Shown: piece after piece, positions 1 to 6,330 of the stretch
Numbering within the stretch: the stretch's first letter is position 1
Layout of the letters: each line of letters starts with the position of its first letter
From: Planctomycetia bacterium
Lineage (GTDB): Bacteria; Planctomycetota; Phycisphaerae; Phycisphaerales; SM1A02
NCBI GenBank assembly: GCA_005799205.1
Contig: SYHM01000225.1
Coordinates: 1 to 9,904 of the forward strand
Direction: 5' to 3'
DNA length: 9,904 nt
Translations under genes and position numbers: made by a program
The notes under the pieces: model-generated
Database searches by the model: none
The model's input: only the letters and a program-made list of their open reading frames with translations
What the model was told of the DNA's origin: nothing

Positions 1-234
1 ACACATCGGTCGCCAGACTTCGATCCAGTCGGTCTCAATGACTTCGCCAGTTGCATAGAGCGTTGACCGCTCAGAAGGCAAAATCATCAGCCCGCTGTTC
101 AGATGCGGATGCAGGGTTGACTCGGGTGGGGTGCCTCTGCCTCCGACGAATCCCGCGAGCACCCCGCACACACACGCGGCACTCACCATGCGCGCGAGCG
201 GAAGTGTTCGTTGAGTGGTCCGCGAGGCAGCCAT
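1..234 (-). CDS. Putative exported protein, N-terminal 78 residues only (gene runs off the left edge)
   Basis: An open minus-strand frame starts at 234 and stays open for exactly 78 codons to position 1, so the stop lies outside the window. The product starts MAASRTTQRT, a basic leader, followed by a hydrophobic stretch around residues 17-33 (VSAACVCGVLAGFVGG), which looks like a signal peptide or membrane anchor. Residues 35-78 are polar with no motif I recognise. The start is supported by a GGGGA ribosome-binding site 8 nt upstream, inside the last codons of the protease gene, and by a gap of only 5 bp to that gene's stop, so the two are probably translationally coupled. A second Met (residue 16, position 189) is a possible alternative start that leaves a shorter leader. 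No function can be assigned. By position it may be a partner, inhibitor or substrate of the exported protease, but that is inference. Confidence 0.72.
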   Translation of the reverse strand, partial: MAASRTTQRTLPLARMVSAACVCGVLAGFVGGRGTPPESTLHPHLNSGLMILPSERSTLYATGEVIETDWIEVWRPMC

Positions 235-239
235 GCAAT

Positions 240-1721
240 TCATCCCCAGTTGGCCATGATGACCGCAAGGTCTGCGCCATCGACATACCCGTTGCCATCA
301 AAGTCCGCCTCGCAATCCACTGATGCTCCGCACACTCCCCACGAGGAGAGCACCATCGCGAGGTCGCCTCCGTCGATACGCCCATCTCGGTCGAGATCAG
401 CCAGTCGCGCGACAGGAGGTCCGAGCAGCACTGCGCCATCCGCATTAATGCGCCCAGTGCCGAGCAACCCTGCAAACCCTGGGTTGGCTGAGTCGATCGA
501 CGTGGCAGTTTGCCCAAGAAGCGCCATGACCGTGTTCGGAATCTCGCTTGCGGGAACCGAAGCGTCAGGCCACTGGGGATACTGTGCACGAACGAGCGCG
601 GCAGCCGACGAGACGAATGCGGCAGCCAAACTCGTACCTGACCAGTGTGCATACCCTTCGCCTGGGACGGCTCCCAGGACCGATGTCGTCAGATCGAATT
701 GCCCCGTTGGGGATACAAAGCTGACTCCAGCCGCTGAAAAATCGGTGCAGGAACCGAAGTTCGAGAACGATCCCTTGAGGCCGAGATGATCGATCGCACA
801 CACTGCGATTGTTTGCGGGAGCACAGCGGGATACTCCAAGACGGATGGAATCGGAAGTCCATCATTTCCCATCGCCGCCACCACGATGATGCCCGCGGCC
901 CTCGCACGCACAATCGCATCGGCGAGCATCGACGAATTGAACTCCGTCGATACCGAGACGTTGATCACGTCAGCACCATGATCGATCGCGCTGTGAATTG
1001 CGGCGCTAAGCCTGAACGAGTCACATGACCCTTCGTCATCGAGAACCCTCAAGTGCATCAGTCGAGCCTCTGGGGCCGCAAGTCGAATGAGGCTTGTCAC
1101 GTAGGTTCCGTGGCCAACCCCATCGTCGATGACCCCGTCACTGTCGTTGTCAATGCCATCGCCACCGTCGATCGGATAGGCATTGTCGTTGACGAAGTCC
1201 CACTGCCATGCGGTCACTGGGCCGTGAACTGCTTCATGGGTCGAATCGACGCCCGAGTCAATCACTGCGACAACGACCCCTGCGCCGCGTGAGCGGTCAT
1301 GAGCCGCGTCGAATCCGTGCGTTCCGAACGCATACTGATTGTGGTAGGCGAAGGTCGTCGCTCCAAGATCAGTCACCCATGCGCTTCCGGTCTGCCCATC
1401 AACCTTATGTGCTGTGAAATCAGCTTCACCAAAGACGAGCATTCCCTGCGTCACGAGTCCTTGAATGGCGTCATGAACCTGCTGTTGGGTGTGATTCCCA
1501 CGTAACTCGTATCTCATGAGCCGGATGTTGTCGCCAAACGCAGTCCCGGCGTAGTGGATGTCTGAGCAGTACGAATTGAGCGCGGCGTTGATCGCGCCAT
1601 ACCCCACGCCAGGGGCGCGTTGGATCACAGCACTCAGGGGGATTTCATGGTCATCCGCGAAAGAAACGGGGGCGACCATGGCTGCGGCGAGGATGGCGGA
1701 AACACACAAGGCTCGTTTCAT
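240..1721 (-). CDS. Exported S8 (subtilisin-like) serine protease with C-terminal dockerin-like domain
   Basis: This 493-aa protein is a secreted subtilase. Residues 1-22 form a signal peptide (MKRALCVSAILAAAMVAP, likely cleavage after S-F-A). Residues about 30-105 resemble an inhibitory propeptide. The catalytic domain covers about 120-435, with Asp155 in VAVIDSGVDS, His204 in GVGHGTYVTS, oxyanion Asn286 in AAMGNDG and Ser364 in SGTSLAAAFV, so the triad is complete. An acidic D/N/G-rich loop (186-200) just before the His may bind calcium. The tail (441-493) has two dockerin-like loops, Asp442/444/446/450/453 and Asp473/475/Asn477/Asp481/484, joined by a linker with Cys464 and Cys470. This is the style of Phycisphaerales 'GC-type' dockerin tails, thought to attach proteins to the cell surface. 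The frame is open upstream to 1859, but the Met at 1721 is chosen because a signal peptide follows it directly and GGAG sits 6 nt before it. Its place behind a sigma factor and a CHAT protease suggests it is an exported effector of that module (inference). Confidence 0.93.
   Translation of the reverse strand: MKRALCVSAILAAAMVAPVSFADDHEIPLSAVIQRAPGVGYGAINAALNSYCSDIHYAGTAFGDNIRLMRYELRGNHTQQQVHDAIQGLVTQGMLVFGEADFTAHKVDGQTGSAWVTDLGATTFAYHNQYAFGTHGFDAAHDRSRGAGVVVAVIDSGVDSTHEAVHGPVTAWQWDFVNDNAYPIDGGDGIDNDSDGVIDDGVGHGTYVTSLIRLAAPEARLMHLRVLDDEGSCDSFRLSAAIHSAIDHGADVINVSVSTEFNSSMLADAIVRARAAGIIVVAAMGNDGLPIPSVLEYPAVLPQTIAVCAIDHLGLKGSFSNFGSCTDFSAAGVSFVSPTGQFDLTTSVLGAVPGEGYAHWSGTSLAAAFVSSAAALVRAQYPQWPDASVPASEIPNTVMALLGQTATSIDSANPGFAGLLGTGRINADGAVLLGPPVARLADLDRDGRIDGGDLAMVLSSWGVCGASVDCEADFDGNGYVDGADLAVIMANWG
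243..247 (-). promoter_or_regulatory. Ribosome-binding site of the exported-protein gene, inside the protease 3' end
   Basis: GGGGA on the minus strand lies 8 nt before the ATG at 234 and is formed by the final Trp-Gly codons of the upstream protease gene. This supports the chosen start and suggests the downstream gene is translated by ribosomes finishing the protease. Confidence 0.5.
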
Positions 1722-1727
1722 AGGAAT

Positions 1728-1731
1728 CTCC
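1728..1731 (-). promoter_or_regulatory. Ribosome-binding site that fixes the protease start
   Basis: GGAG on the minus strand sits 6 nt before the ATG at 1721. It decides between this start and the longer open frame beginning at 1859, which would bury the signal peptide behind 46 unrelated residues. Confidence 0.6.
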
Positions 1732-1748
1732 GAGTTGGTGCGCGACGT

Positions 1749-1769
1749 CCAATGCGAACCCCGCATTGG
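1749..1769. repeat. Perfect 8-bp inverted repeat (hairpin) in the protease leader
   Basis: The arms CCAATGCG (1749-1756) and CGCATTGG (1762-1769) are exact reverse complements separated by the 5-nt loop AACCC. The hairpin lies in the 127-bp gap between the CHAT and protease genes, about 17 nt upstream of the protease ribosome-binding site. No T-run follows it on either strand, so it does not look like an intrinsic terminator. It could be an operator, an mRNA processing or stability element, or a translation-control hairpin. Confidence 0.5.
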
Positions 1770-1820
1770 CACTGTACTCGCGCAGATGAAACTGGCAACT
1801 GAAAACGGGCTGATTTCGCG

Positions 1821-1852
1821 ATTCAATTCAACGTTTTGAGAATTCATGTCAA
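1821..1852 (-). promoter_or_regulatory. Possible secondary promoter for the protease gene
   Basis: A perfect -35 hexamer TTGACA on the minus strand (1852-1847) overlaps the CHAT stop codon. A -10-like TTGAAT, matching four of six consensus bases, occurs twice in overlap, with spacers of 15 bp (1831-1826) and 20 bp (1826-1821). Neither spacing is ideal. It could let the protease and the next gene be expressed apart from the sigma factor. Confidence 0.22.
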
Positions 1853-4680
1853 GCTCCAATTGCGATATAGGGTGCCCAGTGGGCGGGGTGAGGGGTCCTT
1901 CCCATCAGTTTTAGGGTTGTTTCGCGCAATGTGGCGGCAGTGGAGAGCATCCTGCTCGAACCACTCGCCCGGCGTTCGTGAAATGCGGTCATCGCCTCTG
2001 CGGCGGTTGAGTCGTGAATTGGCCACAGGGTGGCGACAAGTTGGGACGTCCCCGCGCCGAGGAAAGCGCCAGCAAGCCCCATCAGTTCGTCCCCATCGCG
2101 GACAGCGGTCGATGCAGTCTCGCACCCACTCAAAATCACCGTGGAAGGGGTGCGTGGAAGCTCGGCGATGTCGCGCGCGGTGAGCCATCCATTGCCAAGC
2201 TTCAGCCCGCTCGCTCGAGGGGCTTCAGGCAGAAAGAACCCATGGCAGGCGAGGTGAGCGCAATCACATTCCATCAAGAGTTGTTTGACTTGCTCGACCG
2301 TTGCATCCGATCCGAGAAGTGGGTTCACGTCGCCAACGATTCGGGCGACTGCTCGTGCCTCACCATCGATGCACGGGGCCGCTGCGTCAGGAACACCCAC
2401 GACTCGTGTCGTGCCTCTGCCAACACCCGCCGCAGAGCGACTCGCAAGGTCCGAAAAGACCCCTGCACTCGGTGCATATCCGACAGCATGATCCTCGAGC
2501 ACAAATCGACCGTTGCTGCGGAGTGCATGAAATGGAACTGTGTGCAACAGCCCATGCGGCACGACTACAACTTCGGATGCGCCTGCCACAAGTGGGGCGA
2601 TCGGGCTCCAAATGAGCGCGGAGAGGTGATCAAGGGATCGGAGAGAGTCGCTCACAAGTTTGGAAGGCGATGCTCCGCCCCGTGCGAGAGCTCTGCGAAT
2701 CTGAAATCCAACCCGAGCAAGTGTCTCTGCCAGCGAGAAATCGTTGCAGGGCAGTTCGACGACCTCGGTCGAATTGTGTGCGTGCACGAACGCCAGCCAG
2801 TGACCCCGCGCACGAAAGTACGAAACGAGTGCAGTTGTGGGCGAGAGCGAATCAGAAACCGCATGAAGATCTGCGATGGATCCACTGCAGAATGGCCTCA
2901 GTGAACTGGTCACCTGCTCACCTTCGAGTGTGCCAATGCGCGACTCGATCTGGCTGATCTCGTCCCGAACCGCGTCAGTAATCCCGAAACGAACGTCCCG
3001 TGTCGAGTCGCTCACGATTCGCGCATAGAGCCCGTCGAGTTTTCGACGCAACGAACTGAGTTCAGTCGAATGAGGTCCCACATGCGATGCTGCGGGCTCA
3101 TCGATTGCCTGACGCATTCGGTCGAGGAGCGTTCGGCTCTTCGCTCGCTCAGCGACAGCGAAGGCCTCCTGGAGTCCCGCAGGCGACCCATCAGCAACGA
3201 GCGCGCACACGAGTTCTTCGAATGCTCCCAGCCGCCGCCCCAAGAGTCCCGCACGGGTGCGCTCTGCTTGCAGTGATCCGCGCATTCGTTCAACGAGGTC
3301 GACCGCGCGACGCGCGACTCGTGCCGCCTCAGCGGGTCGCGCAATCCGACGAAGCAGTGATGCCTTCTGTGTGAGCACCTCAGCCTGCATGGGCGCAACC
3401 GTCGAAACAGCTGCGTGATCCATGGCGTGATCGATTTCTGACATCGCTGTTTCGAGTGATCCTGCCCGCTCAGCAACGATGCTTGAGTGCAAGTGTGCCA
3501 TCACGCGGTCGACTGGGGCGACCAGTGCGCTCTGATCGACGCGCTCGAGCGTGCCGCGCGCAGCGCCAATGGATCCCGCGCGCGCGAGCGATGAAGCTTG
3601 TTGCAGGAGTGCGCGCGAGCGTTCGGTGGCATTCCCGAGCGTCTCAGCCACACCCGCCGCTCGTCCGAAGCACTCTGCAGCGCTCGCGAGTTCACCGGCA
3701 CTTTCGAGGACGCGACCCTGGCCAACCGAAGCGCGCAGCGACTCGTATGCCATTCCCAGTCGATTGAACTCGGCGACTCCCTTCGAAAATCGATCGCCGG
3801 CGACATCGACAACCCCGAGCATCTCGAACACTTCACCCTCTTCAACGAGCAGGCGAGCGGCATGCGCAGATGGAGCGCTGCCGAGCGCTGTCCGTGCTCG
3901 CGCGAATCTCTCGAGGGCATCTTGAAAGTCCCCCTCGCGGGCAGAAAGATCGGCAAGGTTTCCCTCGAGCACCGCAGCCATCATGCCGGTTCCGCCCGCG
4001 GCAGACGCGAAGTAACTCAACGATCTTCGAAATGCAGCGCGCGACTCTTCAAACCGGTCAAGCAAAACGAGCGACTCGCCCCGCGCGATCTCGATGTGGG
4101 CAGCGAGTTCAGGCTGTGCCGCGAGCACTGCTGCTGCGGCGTCGAGGCAAGCGAGTGCACGCGCGGGTTGGCCAAGCGCTTTGTGAATATTGCCGAGATT
4201 GATCTGTACGCGTGCTGCAAGCGTTGGCTCACTCAGCTCAAGCAGTTCACTCGTCGCCGTCGCCCCAGCTGCGAGCGCGTCACTCGCTCGACCTGTCACT
4301 AAGAGCGGCTGCATCTGCGCGATCAGCGCGCGCGCTGCTTCGATTGCCTCGCCCGCTGTGAGGGCATCGGCTCTTGCGAGCTGGCCGAGTGTCAGCGCTT
4401 CTGCGTATGACCCTCCATAACAGAGCGCGAGTACCCGGGAGCGGCGAATGCGTGCAACCGCGCGCGAATCGGCGAGGGTGTGCGCAGCTGCTTCGAGAGT
4501 CTCAGCGGCCGTTTGGGCAGCCTTGACATCCGTTGCGGCCAGGCGCTCGACTGCGTCGCCGTAATCACAAAGGGCGGCGCCAGCCGATGGCATCGCCCGC
4601 AGCGCAGTCATCCTCGCATGTTCGGTCATCGCGACAAGGTCGTTGAGCGATGGGCGAGCGGATGACCCTGAAGTCGTCAT
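1849..4680 (-). CDS. TPR-CHAT protein (caspase-like cysteine protease with helical repeats)
   Basis: This 943-aa protein has no signal peptide or membrane segment and should be cytosolic. Residues about 40-465 are Ala/Leu/Glu-rich helical repeats of TPR type, for example around 158-185, 195-222, 240-268 and 315-345. These usually act as a sensing or partner-binding scaffold. A charged helical linker with some coiled-coil character follows (about 535-590). The C-terminal CHAT domain (about 610-943) has the family landmarks: VPHGLLHTVPFHAL at 707-720, the catalytic His813 in HLACHG, the catalytic Cys853 in LSGCETA, GAGTSQLVATLW at 875-886, and a closing HPAHWAPYIAIG. The dyad is intact, so an active protease is expected. 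Members of this family act as separase- or caspase-like proteases; one, Csx29 of the CRISPR Craspase, cleaves a protein that restrains an ECF sigma factor. The start codon overlaps the stop of the 181-aa gene as ATGA, so the two are translationally coupled. The natural target is unknown; the small upstream protein and the downstream protease zymogen are candidates (inference). Confidence 0.92.
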   Translation of the reverse strand: MTTSGSSARPSLNDLVAMTEHARMTALRAMPSAGAALCDYGDAVERLAATDVKAAQTAAETLEAAAHTLADSRAVARIRRSRVLALCYGGSYAEALTLGQLARADALTAGEAIEAARALIAQMQPLLVTGRASDALAAGATATSELLELSEPTLAARVQINLGNIHKALGQPARALACLDAAAAVLAAQPELAAHIEIARGESLVLLDRFEESRAAFRRSLSYFASAAGGTGMMAAVLEGNLADLSAREGDFQDALERFARARTALGSAPSAHAARLLVEEGEVFEMLGVVDVAGDRFSKGVAEFNRLGMAYESLRASVGQGRVLESAGELASAAECFGRAAGVAETLGNATERSRALLQQASSLARAGSIGAARGTLERVDQSALVAPVDRVMAHLHSSIVAERAGSLETAMSEIDHAMDHAAVSTVAPMQAEVLTQKASLLRRIARPAEAARVARRAVDLVERMRGSLQAERTRAGLLGRRLGAFEELVCALVADGSPAGLQEAFAVAERAKSRTLLDRMRQAIDEPAASHVGPHSTELSSLRRKLDGLYARIVSDSTRDVRFGITDAVRDEISQIESRIGTLEGEQVTSSLRPFCSGSIADLHAVSDSLSPTTALVSYFRARGHWLAFVHAHNSTEVVELPCNDFSLAETLARVGFQIRRALARGGASPSKLVSDSLRSLDHLSALIWSPIAPLVAGASEVVVVPHGLLHTVPFHALRSNGRFVLEDHAVGYAPSAGVFSDLASRSAAGVGRGTTRVVGVPDAAAPCIDGEARAVARIVGDVNPLLGSDATVEQVKQLLMECDCAHLACHGFFLPEAPRASGLKLGNGWLTARDIAELPRTPSTVILSGCETASTAVRDGDELMGLAGAFLGAGTSQLVATLWPIHDSTAAEAMTAFHERRASGSSRMLSTAATLRETTLKLMGRTPHPAHWAPYIAIGA

Positions 4681-5222
4681 TGCACGAAGACTCCCGTGGC
4701 GATGATGGCTCCAGTCGGGAGCGCGACCGCCACCGCGTAGTTGCCCGCCGGAAGCAGCACAGAAAAGAACCCAAGATCATCGAGCGTTGTCGACGCTGCC
4801 TCATTGCCCGCATCATCCACAAGGACAACGGGTACGCCTTCGCGTTGTGTACTGGCCTCAACTTGCCCGCGAACGATTCCACGGCGCGATGTGTGCCGCA
4901 CGAGTGGTTCGACTTCGAGGTCCATATGCACATCGCCTTGGACGAACTCCATCGCGCGAATCGATCCGCCGCGCAGTCCTGCGCCGCACAGCACTGTGTG
5001 TTCTTGAGTGAGCGTGGCGAGCGCAGCGCGCGCCCGGTCCCACCAGGCGCAGGGTGATGCACCCGAGTCGCATGCGCGCGGCATCGGAAGGCAGCGAGCC
5101 AATTCAAGCGCGCGCATCTGTGTCGCGTTCGAGGGGGCGCAGTCGGAATCCCATCGCACCGAGCTGAGTGCGAACTCAGCAAGCTGCTGCGCCGATGGGT
5201 TGGTTGGACGTGGATCGTTCAT
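4677..5222 (-). CDS. Small protein of unknown function between the sigma factor and TPR-CHAT genes
   Basis: This is a 181-aa protein I do not recognise as a named family. It has no signal peptide and no hydrophobic segment long enough to be a clear membrane anchor, although the last residues (about 161-180) are fairly apolar. The N-terminal half is helical with five cysteines (28, 44, 51, 58, 79) and no metal-binding spacing that I recognise. Residues about 95-181 alternate in a beta-strand pattern (GIVRGQVEA, VPVVLVDDAG, FFSVLLPAGNYAVAVAL, IIATGVFV) like a small Ig-like or carboxypeptidase-regulatory sandwich. It overlaps the CHAT start by four bases, so the two products are probably made together and may interact. 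Possible roles are a sigma-factor restraint, a CHAT substrate or an adaptor. None is shown by the sequence. No strong ribosome-binding site precedes the ATG at 5222. Confidence 0.8.
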   Translation of the reverse strand: MNDPRPTNPSAQQLAEFALSSVRWDSDCAPSNATQMRALELARCLPMPRACDSGASPCAWWDRARAALATLTQEHTVLCGAGLRGGSIRAMEFVQGDVHMDLEVEPLVRHTSRRGIVRGQVEASTQREGVPVVLVDDAGNEAASTTLDDLGFFSVLLPAGNYAVAVALPTGAIIATGVFVQ

Positions 5223-5311
5223 TTCGTGAATCTGTCACTTGAGATGAGCGACGAGTGGCGCCGCTGATACATCAACGATCACTTCGTACCCCAAAATCAG
5301 CGCAACTCCGA

Positions 5312-5893
5312 TCAAGAGTTGTTATCGGAATCTCTGCTAGCTCCTGGGATTCGGATTCCGATTCTTGACAAAATTTGGCCTAATTTCTCAAGGCACCTAG
5401 CTCTAGTAGGTCCGATACTTCCAAGGGGGATGCCAAGATCATTGGATACGCGTTGGTAGTCACTCGTCGCATCGCCGCCGAAAAGCATCAGAAGGAGGGT
5501 CTTGCACCGGCCTCCTAGTTCGTCGAGAGCCATCCGAACCAAGTGGCGTTCTTCGACCTCCTCGACAAGTGTTTCAACTGGTTCAGAGACGCTCACGAAA
5601 TCGGTATCGGTGTTGAGTGTGCGAGAGCGACCCCTTCCAATTCGCCAACTCTCTCGATGGGCCGTCGTAATCAGCCACGCCGGAAGGGCTTGTGGGCTCT
5701 TTAGTTTGCCAATATTGCTCACAAGCGCAGCAAAGACCGCCTGATGGATGTCGTCGCAATCTGCTGTTTTCAGCCCATATCGGCGTGGAACGCTGTACAC
5801 GAGGCGCGTGTACCGCTCGACGAGATGCTCCCACGCTGCGGCGTCTCCGCGGGTGCAGCGTTCAATCAACTGCGCATCCTCGTCTCGCGCCAT
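5312..5893 (-). CDS. ECF-type RNA polymerase sigma factor
   Basis: This 193-aa protein directs RNA polymerase to a subset of promoters. Region 2 spans about residues 7-88: the core-binding helix WEHLVERYTRLVYSVPRRYG, the acidic DCDDIHQAVFAALV, and the PAWLITTAHRESWR segment that melts and reads the -10 element. A short acidic linker (about 95-118) leads to region 4 (about 119-177), with helix-turn-helix residues around DYQRVSNDLGIPLGSIGPTRAR for -35 recognition. Length and order are standard for the ECF class; region 3 is absent as expected. The recognition helix reads GSIGPTRAR, as in many ECF factors (P-T-R-A-R). No typical membrane anti-sigma gene (such as a zinc-finger anti-sigma) follows; the next gene is the 181-aa unknown, about 90 bp on. 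The last 40 or so codons use AGA, AGG, CTA and TTA, which are scarce elsewhere in the window. It heads the minus-strand train and may control it. Confidence 0.92.
   Translation of the reverse strand: MARDEDAQLIERCTRGDAAAWEHLVERYTRLVYSVPRRYGLKTADCDDIHQAVFAALVSNIGKLKSPQALPAWLITTAHRESWRIGRGRSRTLNTDTDFVSVSEPVETLVEEVEERHLVRMALDELGGRCKTLLLMLFGGDATSDYQRVSNDLGIPLGSIGPTRARCLEKLGQILSRIGIRIPGASRDSDNNS
5324..5362. repeat. 9-bp perfect inverted repeat at the 3' end of the sigma gene
   Basis: The arms ATCGGAATC (5324-5332) and GATTCCGAT (5354-5362) are exact reverse complements around a 21-nt loop, just inside the sigma coding end. On the minus strand it is followed by the stop codon and no T-run, so it is a poor intrinsic terminator. 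It might attenuate read-through or protect the mRNA end. Part of the match reflects repeated Ile/Arg and Ser/Asp codons. Confidence 0.3.
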
Positions 5894-6038
5894 GCACGGG
5901 AGCGTAGTCGCTCAGCTCAGCATCTCACGAGGATGACGAGCTGTGTAGGTGGCAGGAGCCCAGTTTCAAAAAAACTCACAGGTTGATGTATTCGAATTGA
6001 GAGTTTGCCCTCTTGCAGAATAAGAAAGCTCACTCCCA
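5894..6038. promoter_or_regulatory. Divergent intergenic region between the sigma gene and the HTH gene
   Basis: This 145-bp spacer should hold the promoters of both gene trains. For the minus strand, TTGAAA (5969-5964) and TACACA (5947-5942) have a 16-bp spacer, but the -10 matches only three of six bases. A run of seven A (5968-5974) sits beside it. For the plus strand, TTGAGA (5997-6002) is followed about 17 bp on by an AT-rich GAATAAG segment (6018-6024), also a weak match. I see no clear ECF-type GGAAC/CGTC pair at normal spacing. The assignment rests mostly on the layout. Confidence 0.4.
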
Positions 6039-6314
6039 ATGACTCCAACAACACTCAATCCAACCATCTCGCTCGTTGAACCGAGCGCAAAATCAGGTTT
6101 GTTCATGAAAAACTCCAACCAAGCAGGTGTTTCTGGTTCTCCGCACTCGGTACCGCAATCGCTTGCTGAGATTGAGCGGCTGGCAATCCTGGCAGCGCTG
6201 GAAGCGTGCGGGGGTTCTCCAGCGCTTGCCGCGCGCCAACTACAGATTTCAACCGCGACGATCTATCGCAAGATCAAGTCCTATCGCCGCGCGGAACACG
6301 CGAAGCCTGTTTGA
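6039..6314 (+). CDS. Small Fis-type helix-turn-helix DNA-binding protein
   Basis: This is a 91-aa protein. The first 40 residues are Ser/Pro/Asn-rich and probably disordered. Residues 41-83 form a Fis/NtrC-type (HTH_8) DNA-binding domain: SLAEIERLAILAALEACGG, then ALAARQLQISTATIYRKIKSYR, whose second helix is the recognition helix. This domain normally ends AAA+ sigma-54 activators or some response regulators; here no receiver or ATPase domain is attached. The gene ends 16 bp before the hybrid kinase and runs in the same direction, so it is probably co-transcribed with it. It may regulate the divergent promoters or this locus (inference). The Met at residue 23 (6105) is a possible later start that would still keep the whole HTH; neither start has a strong ribosome-binding site. 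Confidence 0.82.
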   Translation: MTPTTLNPTISLVEPSAKSGLFMKNSNQAGVSGSPHSVPQSLAEIERLAILAALEACGGSPALAARQLQISTATIYRKIKSYRRAEHAKPV

Positions 6315-6330
6315 ACTGCAAGAGTGTTGA

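Noticed and set aside
71..652. 193-codon minus-strand open frame
   Set aside because: It is a shifted frame of the protease gene and its downstream neighbour; both of those have convincing features in their own frames.
1749..1769. Hairpin as an intrinsic terminator of the CHAT gene
   Set aside because: No T-run follows the stem on either strand.
1722..1859. Longer protease N-terminus starting at 1859 (46 extra residues)
   Set aside because: It would place unrelated residues before a clear signal peptide, and the start at 1721 has a good ribosome-binding site.
2014..2904. 296-codon plus-strand open frame
   Set aside because: It lies wholly antisense to the TPR-CHAT gene, is rich in Arg/Cys with no domain pattern, and is typical of a shadow of a GC-rich gene.
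3598..4302. 234-codon plus-strand open frame
   Set aside because: It is antisense to the TPR part of the CHAT gene and has no recognisable domain or ribosome-binding site.
1849..4680. TPR-CHAT gene as part of a CRISPR type III-E (Craspase) locus
   Set aside because: No repeat-spacer array or Cas-like protein is visible in the window, so the comparison is kept only at the level of shared logic.
5968..5974. A7 tract read as a terminator tail
   Set aside because: There is no GC-rich stem directly before it on either strand, and it lies in a divergent promoter region.
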